The notes below the pieces were generated by a model that saw only the letters and a list, made by a program, of their open reading frames with translations, had not been told where the DNA came from and ran no database searches. The translations under genes were made by a program, and so were the position numbers. From positions 1 to 10,916 of the forward strand of contig CAZKBY010000079.1 in the NCBI GenBank assembly GCA_964550915.1: a DNA stretch of 10,916 nucleotides, read 5' to 3'. This document shows positions 1 to 7,160 of this stretch, one piece after another. The stretch's first letter is position 1. Every line of letters starts with the position of its first letter. This DNA comes from JARYMI01 sp964550915. Its GTDB lineage: Bacteria > Acidobacteriota > Aminicenantia > Aminicenantales > UBA8522.

Positions 1-3
1 CCC

Positions 4-1074
4 TTAGAGCCATTTTTTTCTGTGGAAAAAGATGACCATCAGGACGGCGATGGCAAGCATCAGCCCGAGGATGGCGAAATACCCCCACCGCCAATTCAGT
101 TCCGGCATGAAGTCAAAGTTCATCCCGTAGATGCCGGCGATGAAAGTCAACGGGATAAAAATCGTGGCGATGATAGTCAGGACCTTCATCACCTCGTTCA
201 TGCGGTTGCTGACGCTCGAGAGATACATGTCCAGCATCCCGGAGAGCATGTCCCGGTAGGTTTCGACTGTGTCGACGACCTGGATCGTATGGTCATAGAC
301 ATCCCGCAAGAAGATGCCCGTCGATTCCTTGATGAGAGCCGATTCGGCCCTCTCCAGGCGGCTGATGACCTCCCTCAGGGGCCAGACTGATTTCCGCAGA
401 TAGATCATTTCCCTCTTCAAGACATGGATTTCCTGGAGAGTCCTCCGGCCGGGATCTCTGACTAGCTCTTCCTCGATAGTTTCGACTTTTTCCCCCAGTC
501 TTTCCAGGACGGCGAAATAGTTGTCGACGATAGAATCGAGGAGGGCATAGGCGAGATAATCAGGCCCCACCGTTCGCAGGCGGCCTTTGCCCGTCCTTAT
601 TCTTTCTCTTATCGGGTCAAACACATCGCCCTCGCTCTCCTGGAAAGAGATGACGAAGTTCGGTCCGAGGATCAGGCTGACCTGCTCTGATTGGACGCCT
701 TTCTTTTTTCCCTCGAGGCTGAGCATCCGCAGGACGATGAAAATATACTCTCCCATGTCTTCCATCTTAGGCCTTTGGGCCGTGGTCATGATGTCTTCGA
801 GGATGAGCGGATGGAGGCCAAAATGATGGCCGATCTTGCCGATGATCTCGCTGTCGTGAACGCCGTCAATATTGATCCAGGTGACCGTGGCTTTTTCCTT
901 GAACGGAAAACATTCTTCAACTGCCTTGGCCTCTTTCTCTTCATAGTTTTTTTCGTCATAGTCGATGATGGTGATCCTGGTGCGTTCCGTTTTCTTCTCG
1001 CCGATATGGATCAGGCTCCCGGGCGGAAGCCCACTTTTGCGCGACCGTTTATGGACGTGGCGGGACATCCTCAT
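4..1074 (-). CDS. corA: CorA-family magnesium/cobalt transport protein
   Basis: Inner-membrane channel for Mg2+ (also Co2+/Ni2+) of the CorA/MIT family. The 356-residue length is usual for the family. Residues 1-295 form the large charged cytoplasmic domain, with a long helical stretch around 185-295. Two C-terminal membrane helices follow at about 298-316 and 332-350, and the signature YGMN sits at 316-319 at the end of helix 1. The C-terminus is short and basic (HRKKWL). The second helix ends at a TAA at the left edge of the window, so the gene is complete. Two starts compete: ATG at 1074, only 3 nt after GGAGG, and ATG at 1068, 9 nt after it. The second has better spacing and would give MSRHVHKR. 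The 102 nt between the dismutase and corA show no clear terminator, so corA may be read through from recA-sod. Family assignment is firm; ion preference cannot be read from sequence. Confidence 0.95.
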   Translation of the reverse strand: MRMSRHVHKRSRKSGLPPGSLIHIGEKKTERTRITIIDYDEKNYEEKEAKAVEECFPFKEKATVTWINIDGVHDSEIIGKIGHHFGLHPLILEDIMTTAQRPKMEDMGEYIFIVLRMLSLEGKKKGVQSEQVSLILGPNFVISFQESEGDVFDPIRERIRTGKGRLRTVGPDYLAYALLDSIVDNYFAVLERLGEKVETIEEELVRDPGRRTLQEIHVLKREMIYLRKSVWPLREVISRLERAESALIKESTGIFLRDVYDHTIQVVDTVETYRDMLSGMLDMYLSSVSNRMNEVMKVLTIIATIFIPLTFIAGIYGMNFDFMPELNWRWGYFAILGLMLAIAVLMVIFFHRKKWL

Positions 1075-1176
1075 TCACCTCCCGAACTGTTTATCTCAAG
1101 GATAACTCGAACCGTCCGCTTTTTCCAGTCAGGCTCCTCCGCTCGTGGGACACGATCCCGATTTTGTCAGGAGGCT

Positions 1177-1860
1177 TTATTTGAGTCGCGCTTCAACGGC
1201 AGGCCAGTCGATGTTTTTGAAGAAGGCTTCGATGTAATCGGCCCTCTTCAGGCCGTAGTCGATCATGAAGGCGTGCTCGAAAACGTCCATGACCAGGACG
1301 GGCCGGCAGCCGGCCGGATGGCCGACATCATGCTCGTTAATCCAGAAATTGATGAGCCTTTCGTTTGTGGCATCCTGATAGAGCACGACCCAGCCGATCC
1401 CGCGCATGGCGCCCGCTGCCTTGAAATCTTTTTCCCAGGCCTCGTAGCCTCCCAAATCAGCGGCCATCTTCTGCGCGAGCTTGCCTTCAAGCTTAAGAGC
1501 CCCTTTCCCGCCCAGGTTCTCAAAATAGCACTCATGGAGCCGCATGCCGTTGAATTCCCAGCCCAGGCGCCGCTTGAGCTCAGCGAACTCGGGGGCGCTT
1601 GATTTTCCGTCCGTGAGCATCTGGCCAAGAGTCTCAAGGACTTTGTTTGTGTTGGTAACATACCCCTGGTAGAGGGTAAAGTGATTCTTGAGCAGGGTTT
1701 CGCTGAACCCGGCCATACCGATAAGCTTTGAGTAATCTTTGGCCGTGTAAGCCATCATCCTCTCCTCCTCTCTAAAATTGGCTTTTATCGGGAGCGCAGC
1801 TCCCGAAAACATGGCCACCCCTCCGATCCCTGCCATGGCCATGAAATCTCGCCGCTTCAT
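1177..1860 (-). CDS. Fe/Mn-family superoxide dismutase with Tat-type signal
   Basis: Predicted to dismutate superoxide to O2 and H2O2. The 227-residue form has an N-terminal MKRRDFMAMAG followed by a hydrophobic stretch (12-24), a convincing twin-arginine signal implying export of a folded, metal-loaded enzyme. The dismutase proper starts near residue 37. Likely metal ligands are H60 (in NHFTLYQGYV), H109 (LHECYFEN), D192 and H196 (MDVFEHAF). The second-shell site usually held by Gln is probably a His in the NEHD segment (175-178), as in archaeal-type enzymes. The usual HxxxHH pattern at the first ligand is absent, and H60 is one residue out of register with it. The start codon lies 3 nt after the recA stop with only a weak, distant GAGG, so translation is probably coupled to recA. 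An internal ATG pair at 1758/1755 has a much stronger ribosome-binding site and would give a 192-193-residue cytosolic enzyme. Family is sure; export and metal choice are inferred. Confidence 0.9.
   Translation of the reverse strand: MKRRDFMAMAGIGGVAMFSGAALPIKANFREEERMMAYTAKDYSKLIGMAGFSETLLKNHFTLYQGYVTNTNKVLETLGQMLTDGKSSAPEFAELKRRLGWEFNGMRLHECYFENLGGKGALKLEGKLAQKMAADLGGYEAWEKDFKAAGAMRGIGWVVLYQDATNERLINFWINEHDVGHPAGCRPVLVMDVFEHAFMIDYGLKRADYIEAFFKNIDWPAVEARLK
1756..1768 (-). promoter_or_regulatory. Internal ribosome-binding site and ATG pair inside the superoxide dismutase gene
   Basis: Read on the minus strand, GGAGGAGAGG directly precedes ATGATG. GGAGG (1768-1764) is 5 nt from the ATG at 1758 and 8 nt from the ATG at 1755. 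Initiation here would remove the Tat signal and give a protein of ordinary cytosolic dismutase length. Caveat: the purine-rich string is also simply the codons for Arg-Glu-Glu-Glu-Arg, so the match could be incidental. Confidence 0.5.
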
Positions 1861-1863
1861 CAG

Positions 1864-2931
1864 CTATTTTCTGGCCTCTTTCTCTTCCTTGCCTTCTTTT
1901 TCTTCCTTCGGTTCGCGCGCGAGGCCGACTTTTTTTCGGATATCAACCTCTAATTGTGCGGCCAGATCAGCATTCTCTTTGAGCAGCTTCTTGACGTTGT
2001 CTCGCCCCTGACCGAGCCTTTCTCCCTTATAGGAATACCACGTGCCCGTTTTTTCGATCAACCCGACGTTCACCCCGCAGTCGACGAGATCGCCTTCCCT
2101 GGAGATTCCCTGTCCGTAGATGATGTCAAACTCGGCGTCCCTAAACGGAGGTGCCATCTTGTTTTTGACGATCTTCACCTTGACCCTGTTTCCAACGATG
2201 CTCTCCCCTTCTCTGAGAGCGGTAATCCGGCGGATGTCGATCCGCATCGAGGCGTAAAACTTGAGCGCCCGGCCGCCCGTCGTCGTCTCCGGGCTGCCGA
2301 TGAACACGCCAATCTTCTCACGGATCTGGTTAACGAAAATGAAGCAGGTCTTAGACCGGCTGACGATGGCCGTGAGCTTGCGCAACGCCTGGGACATGAG
2401 CCTCGCCTGGAGGCCCATGTGGGCGTCGCCCATCTCGCCTTCAAGCTCAGCCTTGGGCACAAGGGCGGCCACCGAATCGACTACGATAACATCCACGGCG
2501 CCGCTCCGCACTAAAACTTCGGCGATCTCGAGGGCCTGCTCGCCATAGTCGGGCTGGGAGATGAGGAGGTTATCCACGTCTACGCCCACGCTGGCAGCAT
2601 AGCGGGGGTCGAGGGCATGCTCAGCATCGATGAAGGCGGCCTGGCCGCCACGCTTCTGGGCTTCGGCAATGACGTGAAGGCCGAGGGTCGTTTTCCCCGT
2701 CGCTTCGGGCCCGAAGACCTCGACAACCCGGCCACGCGGAAACCCGCCGATCCCCAAGGCCAGGTCAAAGGCAATCGAGCCGGTTGGGATGGCTTCAACC
2801 TTGATGGCCACCTCTTTCTGGCCGAGCTTCATGACCGAGCCTTTGCCGAATTGCTTCTCGATCTGGGAAACGGCTGCCTCGATAGCCCTGGCCCTCGACG
2901 TCTGTATCTGTTCTGTGTCTTCGCCTTTCAT
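1864..2931 (-). CDS. recA: Recombinase RecA
   Basis: ATP-dependent DNA strand-exchange protein of homologous recombination and co-protease of the SOS response. With the chosen start the protein has 355 residues, normal for RecA. Walker A GPEATGKT is at 74-81, Walker B VIVVD at 148-152, and the L2 DNA-binding loop with NQIREKIG and SPETTTGG at about 201-220. The C-terminal tail (about 340-355) is a Lys/Glu-rich run, more lysine-rich than the acidic tail of E. coli. The frame is open 11 codons further (to 2964), but ATG 2931 is preceded by a perfect AGGAGG with a 6-nt spacer and gives the expected N-terminus (MKGEDTEQ). The gene has its own 137-nt upstream spacer after the dehydrogenase gene, with a possible promoter. 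No recX follows; a superoxide dismutase gene starts 3 nt after the recA stop. Confidence 0.98.
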   Translation of the reverse strand: MKGEDTEQIQTSRARAIEAAVSQIEKQFGKGSVMKLGQKEVAIKVEAIPTGSIAFDLALGIGGFPRGRVVEVFGPEATGKTTLGLHVIAEAQKRGGQAAFIDAEHALDPRYAASVGVDVDNLLISQPDYGEQALEIAEVLVRSGAVDVIVVDSVAALVPKAELEGEMGDAHMGLQARLMSQALRKLTAIVSRSKTCFIFVNQIREKIGVFIGSPETTTGGRALKFYASMRIDIRRITALREGESIVGNRVKVKIVKNKMAPPFRDAEFDIIYGQGISREGDLVDCGVNVGLIEKTGTWYSYKGERLGQGRDNVKKLLKENADLAAQLEVDIRKKVGLAREPKEEKEGKEEKEARK

Positions 2932-2937
2932 TTTTTT

Positions 2938-2943
2938 CCTCCT
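2938..2943 (-). promoter_or_regulatory. Ribosome-binding site that sets the recA start
   Basis: AGGAGG on the minus strand with a 6-nt A-rich spacer before ATG 2931. It lies inside the longer open frame and argues against the upstream ATG at 2964. Confidence 0.8.
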
Positions 2944-3002
2944 CATACCAAGGGACGTGTCCACCCGGAATTTTCTATCACTAAATCAAATGGCTTTTTT
3001 TT

Positions 3003-3010
3003 ATTCTACC
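3003..3010 (-). promoter_or_regulatory. Possible extended -10 promoter for recA
   Basis: The minus strand reads TGGTAGAAT, an extended -10 form (TGnTATAAT with one mismatch), about 65 nt before the recA ATG. No good -35 box lies 16-18 nt further up. No SOS box of the E. coli or Bacillus type was recognised. A CCATA/TATGG inverted pair with a 14-nt spacer lies just upstream of the -10 and overlaps its TGG; its role is unknown. Confidence 0.35.
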
Positions 3011-3068
3011 ATAAAAGGGACGGTCTCTATGGAAGAATTTCAGAATATGTTATCAATCCCCATAATCC

Positions 3069-3914
3069 TCAGTAGGTGTAGAAGCCGCGGCCAGTCTTGC
3101 GGCCAAGATACCCGGCATCCACCATCTTGCGGAGAAGCGGACAGGGCCGGTACTTGGGGTCCTTGAACCCGTCGTGCAGAACCTCCATGATGGAAAGGCA
3201 GACGTCAAGCCCGATGAGGTCAGCCAGCGCGAGCGGGCCCATGGGATGGTTCATCCCTAACTTCATGACCGTGTCGATGGCCTCGGCAGTGCCAACGCCT
3301 TCCATCAGGGCGTAGACGGCTTCGTTGATCATCGGTATCAGGATACGGTTGGCGATGAAGCCGGGATAATCATTTGCTTCAACGGGTACCTTGCCCATCT
3401 TTTCGGCCAGGGCCTTGACCGTAGCAAACGTCTCTTCAGACGTCGCCAGCCCGCGAATGAGCTCGACCAGCGCCATCAGCGGCACCGGGTTCATGAAATG
3501 CATGCCCATGAACTGAGCCGGCCGGTTGGTCTGGGCGGCCAGGCGGGTGATGGAAATCGAGGAGGTGTTGGAGGTGAGAATGACCTCAGGCGCCAGGATT
3601 TTGTCGAGCGCCGTGAGGACCTTTTTCTTTACCTCAAAATCTTCAAACACGGCTTCGACGATAAAATCGGCGGCCTTGAGGTCATCAAGGCTGGCCGTCG
3701 GCTTGAGGCGGCCCAGAATGGCTGCTTTGTCCTCTGTGATCTTTCCCTTCTCGATGAGCTTGGCCAGGCTCTTGTCCATCCCCTTGAGGGAACGGTCAAG
3801 GCTGGCCTGGTCGACGTCATTGAGCAGGACGGAAAATCCGGATGCGGCGGCAACCTGAGCGATGCCGCTGCCCATGGTTCCAGCCCCTACTATTCCGATC
3901 GTTTTTATATCCAT
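3069..3914 (-). CDS. 3-hydroxybutyryl-CoA dehydrogenase (3-hydroxyacyl-CoA dehydrogenase family)
   Basis: Soluble NAD(P)-dependent enzyme interconverting acetoacetyl-CoA and 3-hydroxybutyryl-CoA. At 281 residues it is the short, single-function form (Hbd/PaaH type) rather than the FadB fusion. The Rossmann motif GAGTMGSGIA is at 10-19. SNTSSIS (115-121) holds the active-site serine. Catalytic His139 (MHFMNPVP) pairs with Glu151. The C-terminal domain carries NRILIPMINEA at 189-199 and ends with GRKTGRGFYTY. The start is supported by AGGAGGGGAA directly before the ATG. The gene follows the thiolase by 19 nt and that spacer is mostly its ribosome-binding site, so the two are almost certainly one operon. 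With the thiolase it makes the first two steps of a C4 pathway (butyryl-CoA or polyhydroxybutyrate), or the reverse in oxidation. No crotonase or acyl-CoA dehydrogenase is in the window, so direction is open. Confidence 0.95.
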   Translation of the reverse strand: MDIKTIGIVGAGTMGSGIAQVAAASGFSVLLNDVDQASLDRSLKGMDKSLAKLIEKGKITEDKAAILGRLKPTASLDDLKAADFIVEAVFEDFEVKKKVLTALDKILAPEVILTSNTSSISITRLAAQTNRPAQFMGMHFMNPVPLMALVELIRGLATSEETFATVKALAEKMGKVPVEANDYPGFIANRILIPMINEAVYALMEGVGTAEAIDTVMKLGMNHPMGPLALADLIGLDVCLSIMEVLHDGFKDPKYRPCPLLRKMVDAGYLGRKTGRGFYTY

Positions 3915-3933
3915 TTCCCCTCCTTGTTCTCAC

Positions 3934-5127
3934 TCAGACCATCTCCACGGCCATGGCCACAGCATCGCCCCCGCCTAAGCACAGGGCCGCGACGCCCTTC
4001 TTCTGGCCGCGGTGTTTGAGAGCGTAAATAAGCGTGGTCAAAATCCGGGCGCCGGTAGCACCAATGGGATGCCCCAGGGCCACAGCTCCGCCATGGACAT
4101 TAACTTTCTCGCGGTCGAGCTTGAGCTCTTTGAGCAGGACGACGAGCTGGGCCGAGAAAGCCTCATTGATTTCAAAAAGGTCGACCTCTTCGATTTTCCA
4201 GCCGATGTTTGCCAGCAACTTTTCGATCGCTCCCTTGGGCGCAACCATGACCATTGATGGTTCGACGCCGTTGGTCGCCGCTCCCAGGATTCGGGCCAGA
4301 GGCTGGCTGAGCCCCCTCGTCTTTATGGCCTCCTCCGAAGCGACGACAACTGCCGCGGCGCCGTCATTCAGGGTCGAGGCATTTCCGGCGGTTACTGCCC
4401 CGTCCTTCTTAAAGGCCGGTCTCAGTTTAGCCAGTTTCTCCAGAGTCGTGTCGCGGCGGGGCCCTTCGTCTACGGCAAAAACAATTGGCTCGCCCCTTTT
4501 CTGCGGGATCGTGACGGGCACGATCTCATCCTTAAAATAGCCCTTATCGATCGCGTGGATAGCTTTCTGCTGGCTGCTCAGCGCATACCGATCCTGCTCC
4601 TCCCTCGTCGCACCGAACTTTTCAGCCACGACCTCGCCCGTAATGCCCATGTGGACGTTGTCGAAAGCGCACCAGAGGCCGTCGAGGATCATTGAATCCT
4701 TAATCTGAACATCACCAAACTTGACTCCTTCCCTCATCCCCCAGACAAGATGGGGAGCCCGGCTCATGCTCTCCATGCCGCCGGCAACGACGATTTCCTT
4801 CTCCTCAAGCTGGATGGCCTGGACGGCGAGGGCCACCGCTTTCAGCGCTGACCCGCAGACCTTGTTGACGGCAAAACAGCTGACCGTGTAAGGAATTCCG
4901 GCTTTGACGGCTGCCTGTTTGGCCGGCGCCTGGCCGATGCCGGCCGATACAACGTTTCCCATGATGACCTCATCCACATCCTCGCCCCGCAGGTTCGCCC
5001 GCCGCAGGGCTTCGCGGATGGCGATCCCGCCGATCTCAGGAGCGGTGAAATCCTTGAGCGCACCCAGAAAAACGCCGATGGGCGTGCGGGCGGCGCTGAC
5101 GATGAATGCATCCCGTTTCTCACACAT
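3934..5127 (-). CDS. Acetyl-CoA C-acetyltransferase (thiolase II)
   Basis: Condenses two acetyl-CoA to acetoacetyl-CoA, or cleaves it. At 397 residues it is full length for a bacterial thiolase. The acyl-accepting Cys91 lies in NKVCGSALKA, NEAF is at 321-324, the catalytic His353 in GHPIGATGAR, and the second catalytic cysteine Cys383 in CLGGGDAVAM. The Asp in that last motif (more often a small residue or Gln) is a small oddity. The MESM and APHLVWG segments (119-131) fit biosynthetic-type thiolases. The ATG at 5127 follows AAAGGA with a 7-nt spacer. The dehydrogenase gene is 19 nt downstream. Upstream lies a 176-nt spacer to fhs containing a GAF-like coding remnant and an A/T-rich stretch (about 5161-5180) that may hold a promoter, although no well-spaced -35/-10 pair was found. 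Confidence 0.95.
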   Translation of the reverse strand: MCEKRDAFIVSAARTPIGVFLGALKDFTAPEIGGIAIREALRRANLRGEDVDEVIMGNVVSAGIGQAPAKQAAVKAGIPYTVSCFAVNKVCGSALKAVALAVQAIQLEEKEIVVAGGMESMSRAPHLVWGMREGVKFGDVQIKDSMILDGLWCAFDNVHMGITGEVVAEKFGATREEQDRYALSSQQKAIHAIDKGYFKDEIVPVTIPQKRGEPIVFAVDEGPRRDTTLEKLAKLRPAFKKDGAVTAGNASTLNDGAAAVVVASEEAIKTRGLSQPLARILGAATNGVEPSMVMVAPKGAIEKLLANIGWKIEEVDLFEINEAFSAQLVVLLKELKLDREKVNVHGGAVALGHPIGATGARILTTLIYALKHRGQKKGVAALCLGGGDAVAMAVEMV

Positions 5128-5150
5128 CGATCAATCCTTTCGCAAGAAAT

Positions 5151-5303
5151 TTAAGCGCCTTTCATTTTTATCATAATTAAAAGGCGGTGTAAACCAGCCA
5201 AAAGCGGTTCTGGGAGGACGCCCACCCTGGCTTCATCGAAGTAGATGACGCCAAAAAGAGGCTGGCCGGGCCGCAGAGGAATCAGGGCTAATCGGGAAAT
5301 GGC
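5151..5303 (-). pseudogene. Possible GAF-domain coding remnant between fhs and the thiolase gene
   Basis: Directly after the fhs TGA the same frame stays open for 50 codons to a TAA. It encodes a protein-like string including IPLRPGQPLFGVIYFDEA and LPEPLLAGLHRLL. This resembles the last strands and helix of a GAF domain (pattern: PL, turn, GVIYFD, helix). There is no ATG or ribosome-binding site at its left side. It could be the tail of a lost regulator gene truncated next to fhs, a C-terminal read-through extension of Fhs, or chance. The resemblance was judged by eye only. Confidence 0.25.
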
Positions 5304-6977
5304 TCAGGTGAGGCCGACGATTTCTCCGTCGTCGGTCACGTCGACTTTCTCGGCGGAGGGAGAATTCGGCAGTCCGGGCATCGTCATGATGTCTCCGCAG
5401 TAAACGACGACAAAACCGGCGCCTGAGCTCAAAGAGACATCGGTCACGATCAGGGTAAAATCCTGCGGCCTTCCCAGCGCTTCATCGTCGTCCGATAGTG
5501 AGTACTGCGTCTTGGCGATGCAGACGGGCAGCCCGCCGAACCCGTTTTCCTCCATCCGCAGGATTTTCCGCCTGGTTTTCCCCTCCATAGCGATGGAAGC
5601 GGCGCCGTAGATTTTCTTGGCCACGGTTTCGATTTTATCCAGCAGAGGAATGTCGAGAGGGTAGAGAAAGCGGAAGTCGTGTTCGTCTTGTTCAACAGCC
5701 GCCAGGATTTTCCCGGCGAGCTCCTCTCCTCCCCGGCCGCCCTGGCTGAACACATCGCTCAAGGCCGCCCTCGCGTGTGCGCCGCTACAAAGATCCATAA
5801 ATCTTCTAACCTCCCCGTCTGTGTCCTCAGGAAACCTGTTTAGCGCGACCACAAATGGAAGGCCGAATATCCTCAGGTTTTCCATGTGCTTTTCCAGGTT
5901 GGCGAAGCCTCGCTCGACCGCCTCTGCGTTTTCCTCCCGGACATCTTTGAGCTTCACTCCCCCGTGGAGCTTGAGGGCCCGCAGCGTAGCCACTAAGACG
6001 CAGGCATCGGGCGGAGGAATGTGGCCCGTGCGGACGACGATATCGAAGAATTTTTCGGCGCCAAGGTCGGAAGCAAACCCGGCTTCTGTGACAACATAAT
6101 CGGCCAGGTGTAAACCCAGCCCCGTGGCGATGACCGAGCTTGTGCCATGGGCGATGTTGGCGAAGGCACCTCCGTGCACAAAGGCTGGCGTTCCCTCGAT
6201 TGTCTGGACAAGGTTCGGCTTGATGGCATCTTTCAAGAGCGCCGCCATCGCTCCTTCCGCTTTAATCTGGCGCGCGAAGACCGGCCTGCTCTCGGTGTCG
6301 TACCCGACCACGATGCGCGCAAGCCTTTCCTTTAGTTCCTTCAGGTCAGCCGATAGGCAGAGGATGGCCATGACCTCAGAGGCAGCCGTAATCTCAAAGC
6401 CCGTCTCGCGGGCGACGCCCTGAAGCGGCCCCCCGATCCCGACGACGATTTCCCGCAGCACTCGGTCGTTCATGTCCAAGACCCGCTTCCAGGCGACAGT
6501 CCGGCAGTCGATGAGCCCGCAGATGCCATCAAAATGGATGCGGTTGTCGACCATGGCAGCCAGCAGGTTGTGGGCTGAGGTCACAGCGTGCATGTCTCCT
6601 GTAAAATGAAGGTTGATATCGTCGGCGGGAACGACCTGGGCCATGCCGGCTCCCGTGGCTCCGCCCTTCAGTCCAAAGACCGGCCCGAGCGAGGGCTCGC
6701 GGAGCGACACGATCGCTTTTTTCCCGAGCCGGCTGAAGGCATCGGCCAGGCCGATGGCTGTCGTCGTTTTCCCCTCGCCAGCGGGCGTGGGAGTCATGGC
6801 CGTGACCAGAATGAGCTTTCCCCTCTGCGGAAGAGTTTTTATCGGCACTGGCCAAACTACTTTCGCTTTATAGGGCCCGTACTTCTCCAGGCATTCGACC
6901 GGAATTCCCGCTCGTTCGGCGACCTCCTCGATCGGTTTGATGTTGACCCTGCTGGCAACCATTTCCTTCTCGCGCAT
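5304..6977 (-). CDS. fhs: Formate-tetrahydrofolate ligase
   Basis: Cytosolic ATP-dependent ligase making 10-formyltetrahydrofolate from formate and tetrahydrofolate. It serves the methyl branch of the Wood-Ljungdahl pathway and C1 supply for purines, or runs in reverse to make ATP. The 557-residue length is typical. The P-loop TPTPAGEGKTTT is at 62-73, followed by the conserved REPSLGPVFG (93-102) and GGATGAG (105-111), then FTGDMHAVTSAHNLLAA (125-141). The C-terminal signature GDIMTMPGLP is at 528-537. The segment just before it (GFVVVYCGDIM) deviates from the more common GFIVPLTGDIM. The start is firm: GAGGAGG with a 5-nt spacer before ATG 6977. Upstream, 183 nt including an inverted-repeat element separate it from radC. 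No other Wood-Ljungdahl gene is visible, so its metabolic role cannot be fixed from this window. Confidence 0.97.
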   Translation of the reverse strand: MREKEMVASRVNIKPIEEVAERAGIPVECLEKYGPYKAKVVWPVPIKTLPQRGKLILVTAMTPTPAGEGKTTTAIGLADAFSRLGKKAIVSLREPSLGPVFGLKGGATGAGMAQVVPADDINLHFTGDMHAVTSAHNLLAAMVDNRIHFDGICGLIDCRTVAWKRVLDMNDRVLREIVVGIGGPLQGVARETGFEITAASEVMAILCLSADLKELKERLARIVVGYDTESRPVFARQIKAEGAMAALLKDAIKPNLVQTIEGTPAFVHGGAFANIAHGTSSVIATGLGLHLADYVVTEAGFASDLGAEKFFDIVVRTGHIPPPDACVLVATLRALKLHGGVKLKDVREENAEAVERGFANLEKHMENLRIFGLPFVVALNRFPEDTDGEVRRFMDLCSGAHARAALSDVFSQGGRGGEELAGKILAAVEQDEHDFRFLYPLDIPLLDKIETVAKKIYGAASIAMEGKTRRKILRMEENGFGGLPVCIAKTQYSLSDDDEALGRPQDFTLIVTDVSLSSGAGFVVVYCGDIMTMPGLPNSPSAEKVDVTDDGEIVGLT

Positions 6978-7040
6978 TTCAACCTCCTCATCAAGAGTGT
7001 ATCTTCAACATTGCCTCAGGTTCAACTTTTATTTAAAAAG

Positions 7041-7151
7041 GGGGACAGGTTACATGTTTAACCTGTTTTTTGCCTTTGAAAATAGGTGACGCTTTACATA
7101 ATAACCTAAATTAGTTACGAGAGAAATTGGGTAAACGGATATACTGTCCCC
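7041..7151. mobile_element. 111-bp MITE/REP-like element with terminal inverted repeats
   Basis: The ends are GGGGACAG (7041-7048) and CTGTCCCC (7144-7151), a perfect 8-bp inverted pair. It extends to an imperfect 23-bp terminal repeat with 17 matches (inner GTTTA..CC against GG..TAAAC). Inside the left end, ACAGGTTA (7045-7052) and TAACCTGT (7059-7066) form a perfect 8-bp stem with a 6-nt loop, followed by six T. No ORF lies inside. The element is A/T-rich compared with its flanks and begins 9 bp beyond the radC stop. Similar GGGGACAG-type ends are common in REP/MITE families moved by transposases in trans, but no transposase is present here. Copy number in the genome would decide the matter. 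Confidence 0.5.
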
Positions 7152-7160
7152 TATTCTTGA

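Noticed and set aside
691..1602. 303-codon plus-strand ORF opposite corA and the dismutase
   Set aside because: It lies antisense to two firmly identified genes, crosses their junction and has no recognisable domain; it is a shadow frame.
2932..2964. Longer RecA N-terminus starting MDTSLGMRRKK
   Set aside because: A perfect AGGAGG 6 nt before ATG 2931 and the normal RecA length favour the shorter form.
2932..3068. SOS (LexA) box before recA
   Set aside because: I looked for CTGT-N8-ACAG and GAAC-N4-GTTC types and found neither. Local inverted pairs (GGACACGTCC, CCATA/TATGG) could be operators but give no basis for a LexA call.
7045..7071. Perfect stem followed by six T, reading as a rho-independent terminator on the plus strand
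   Set aside because: No plus-strand gene ends there; both neighbours are on the minus strand. It is better explained as part of the inverted-repeat element.
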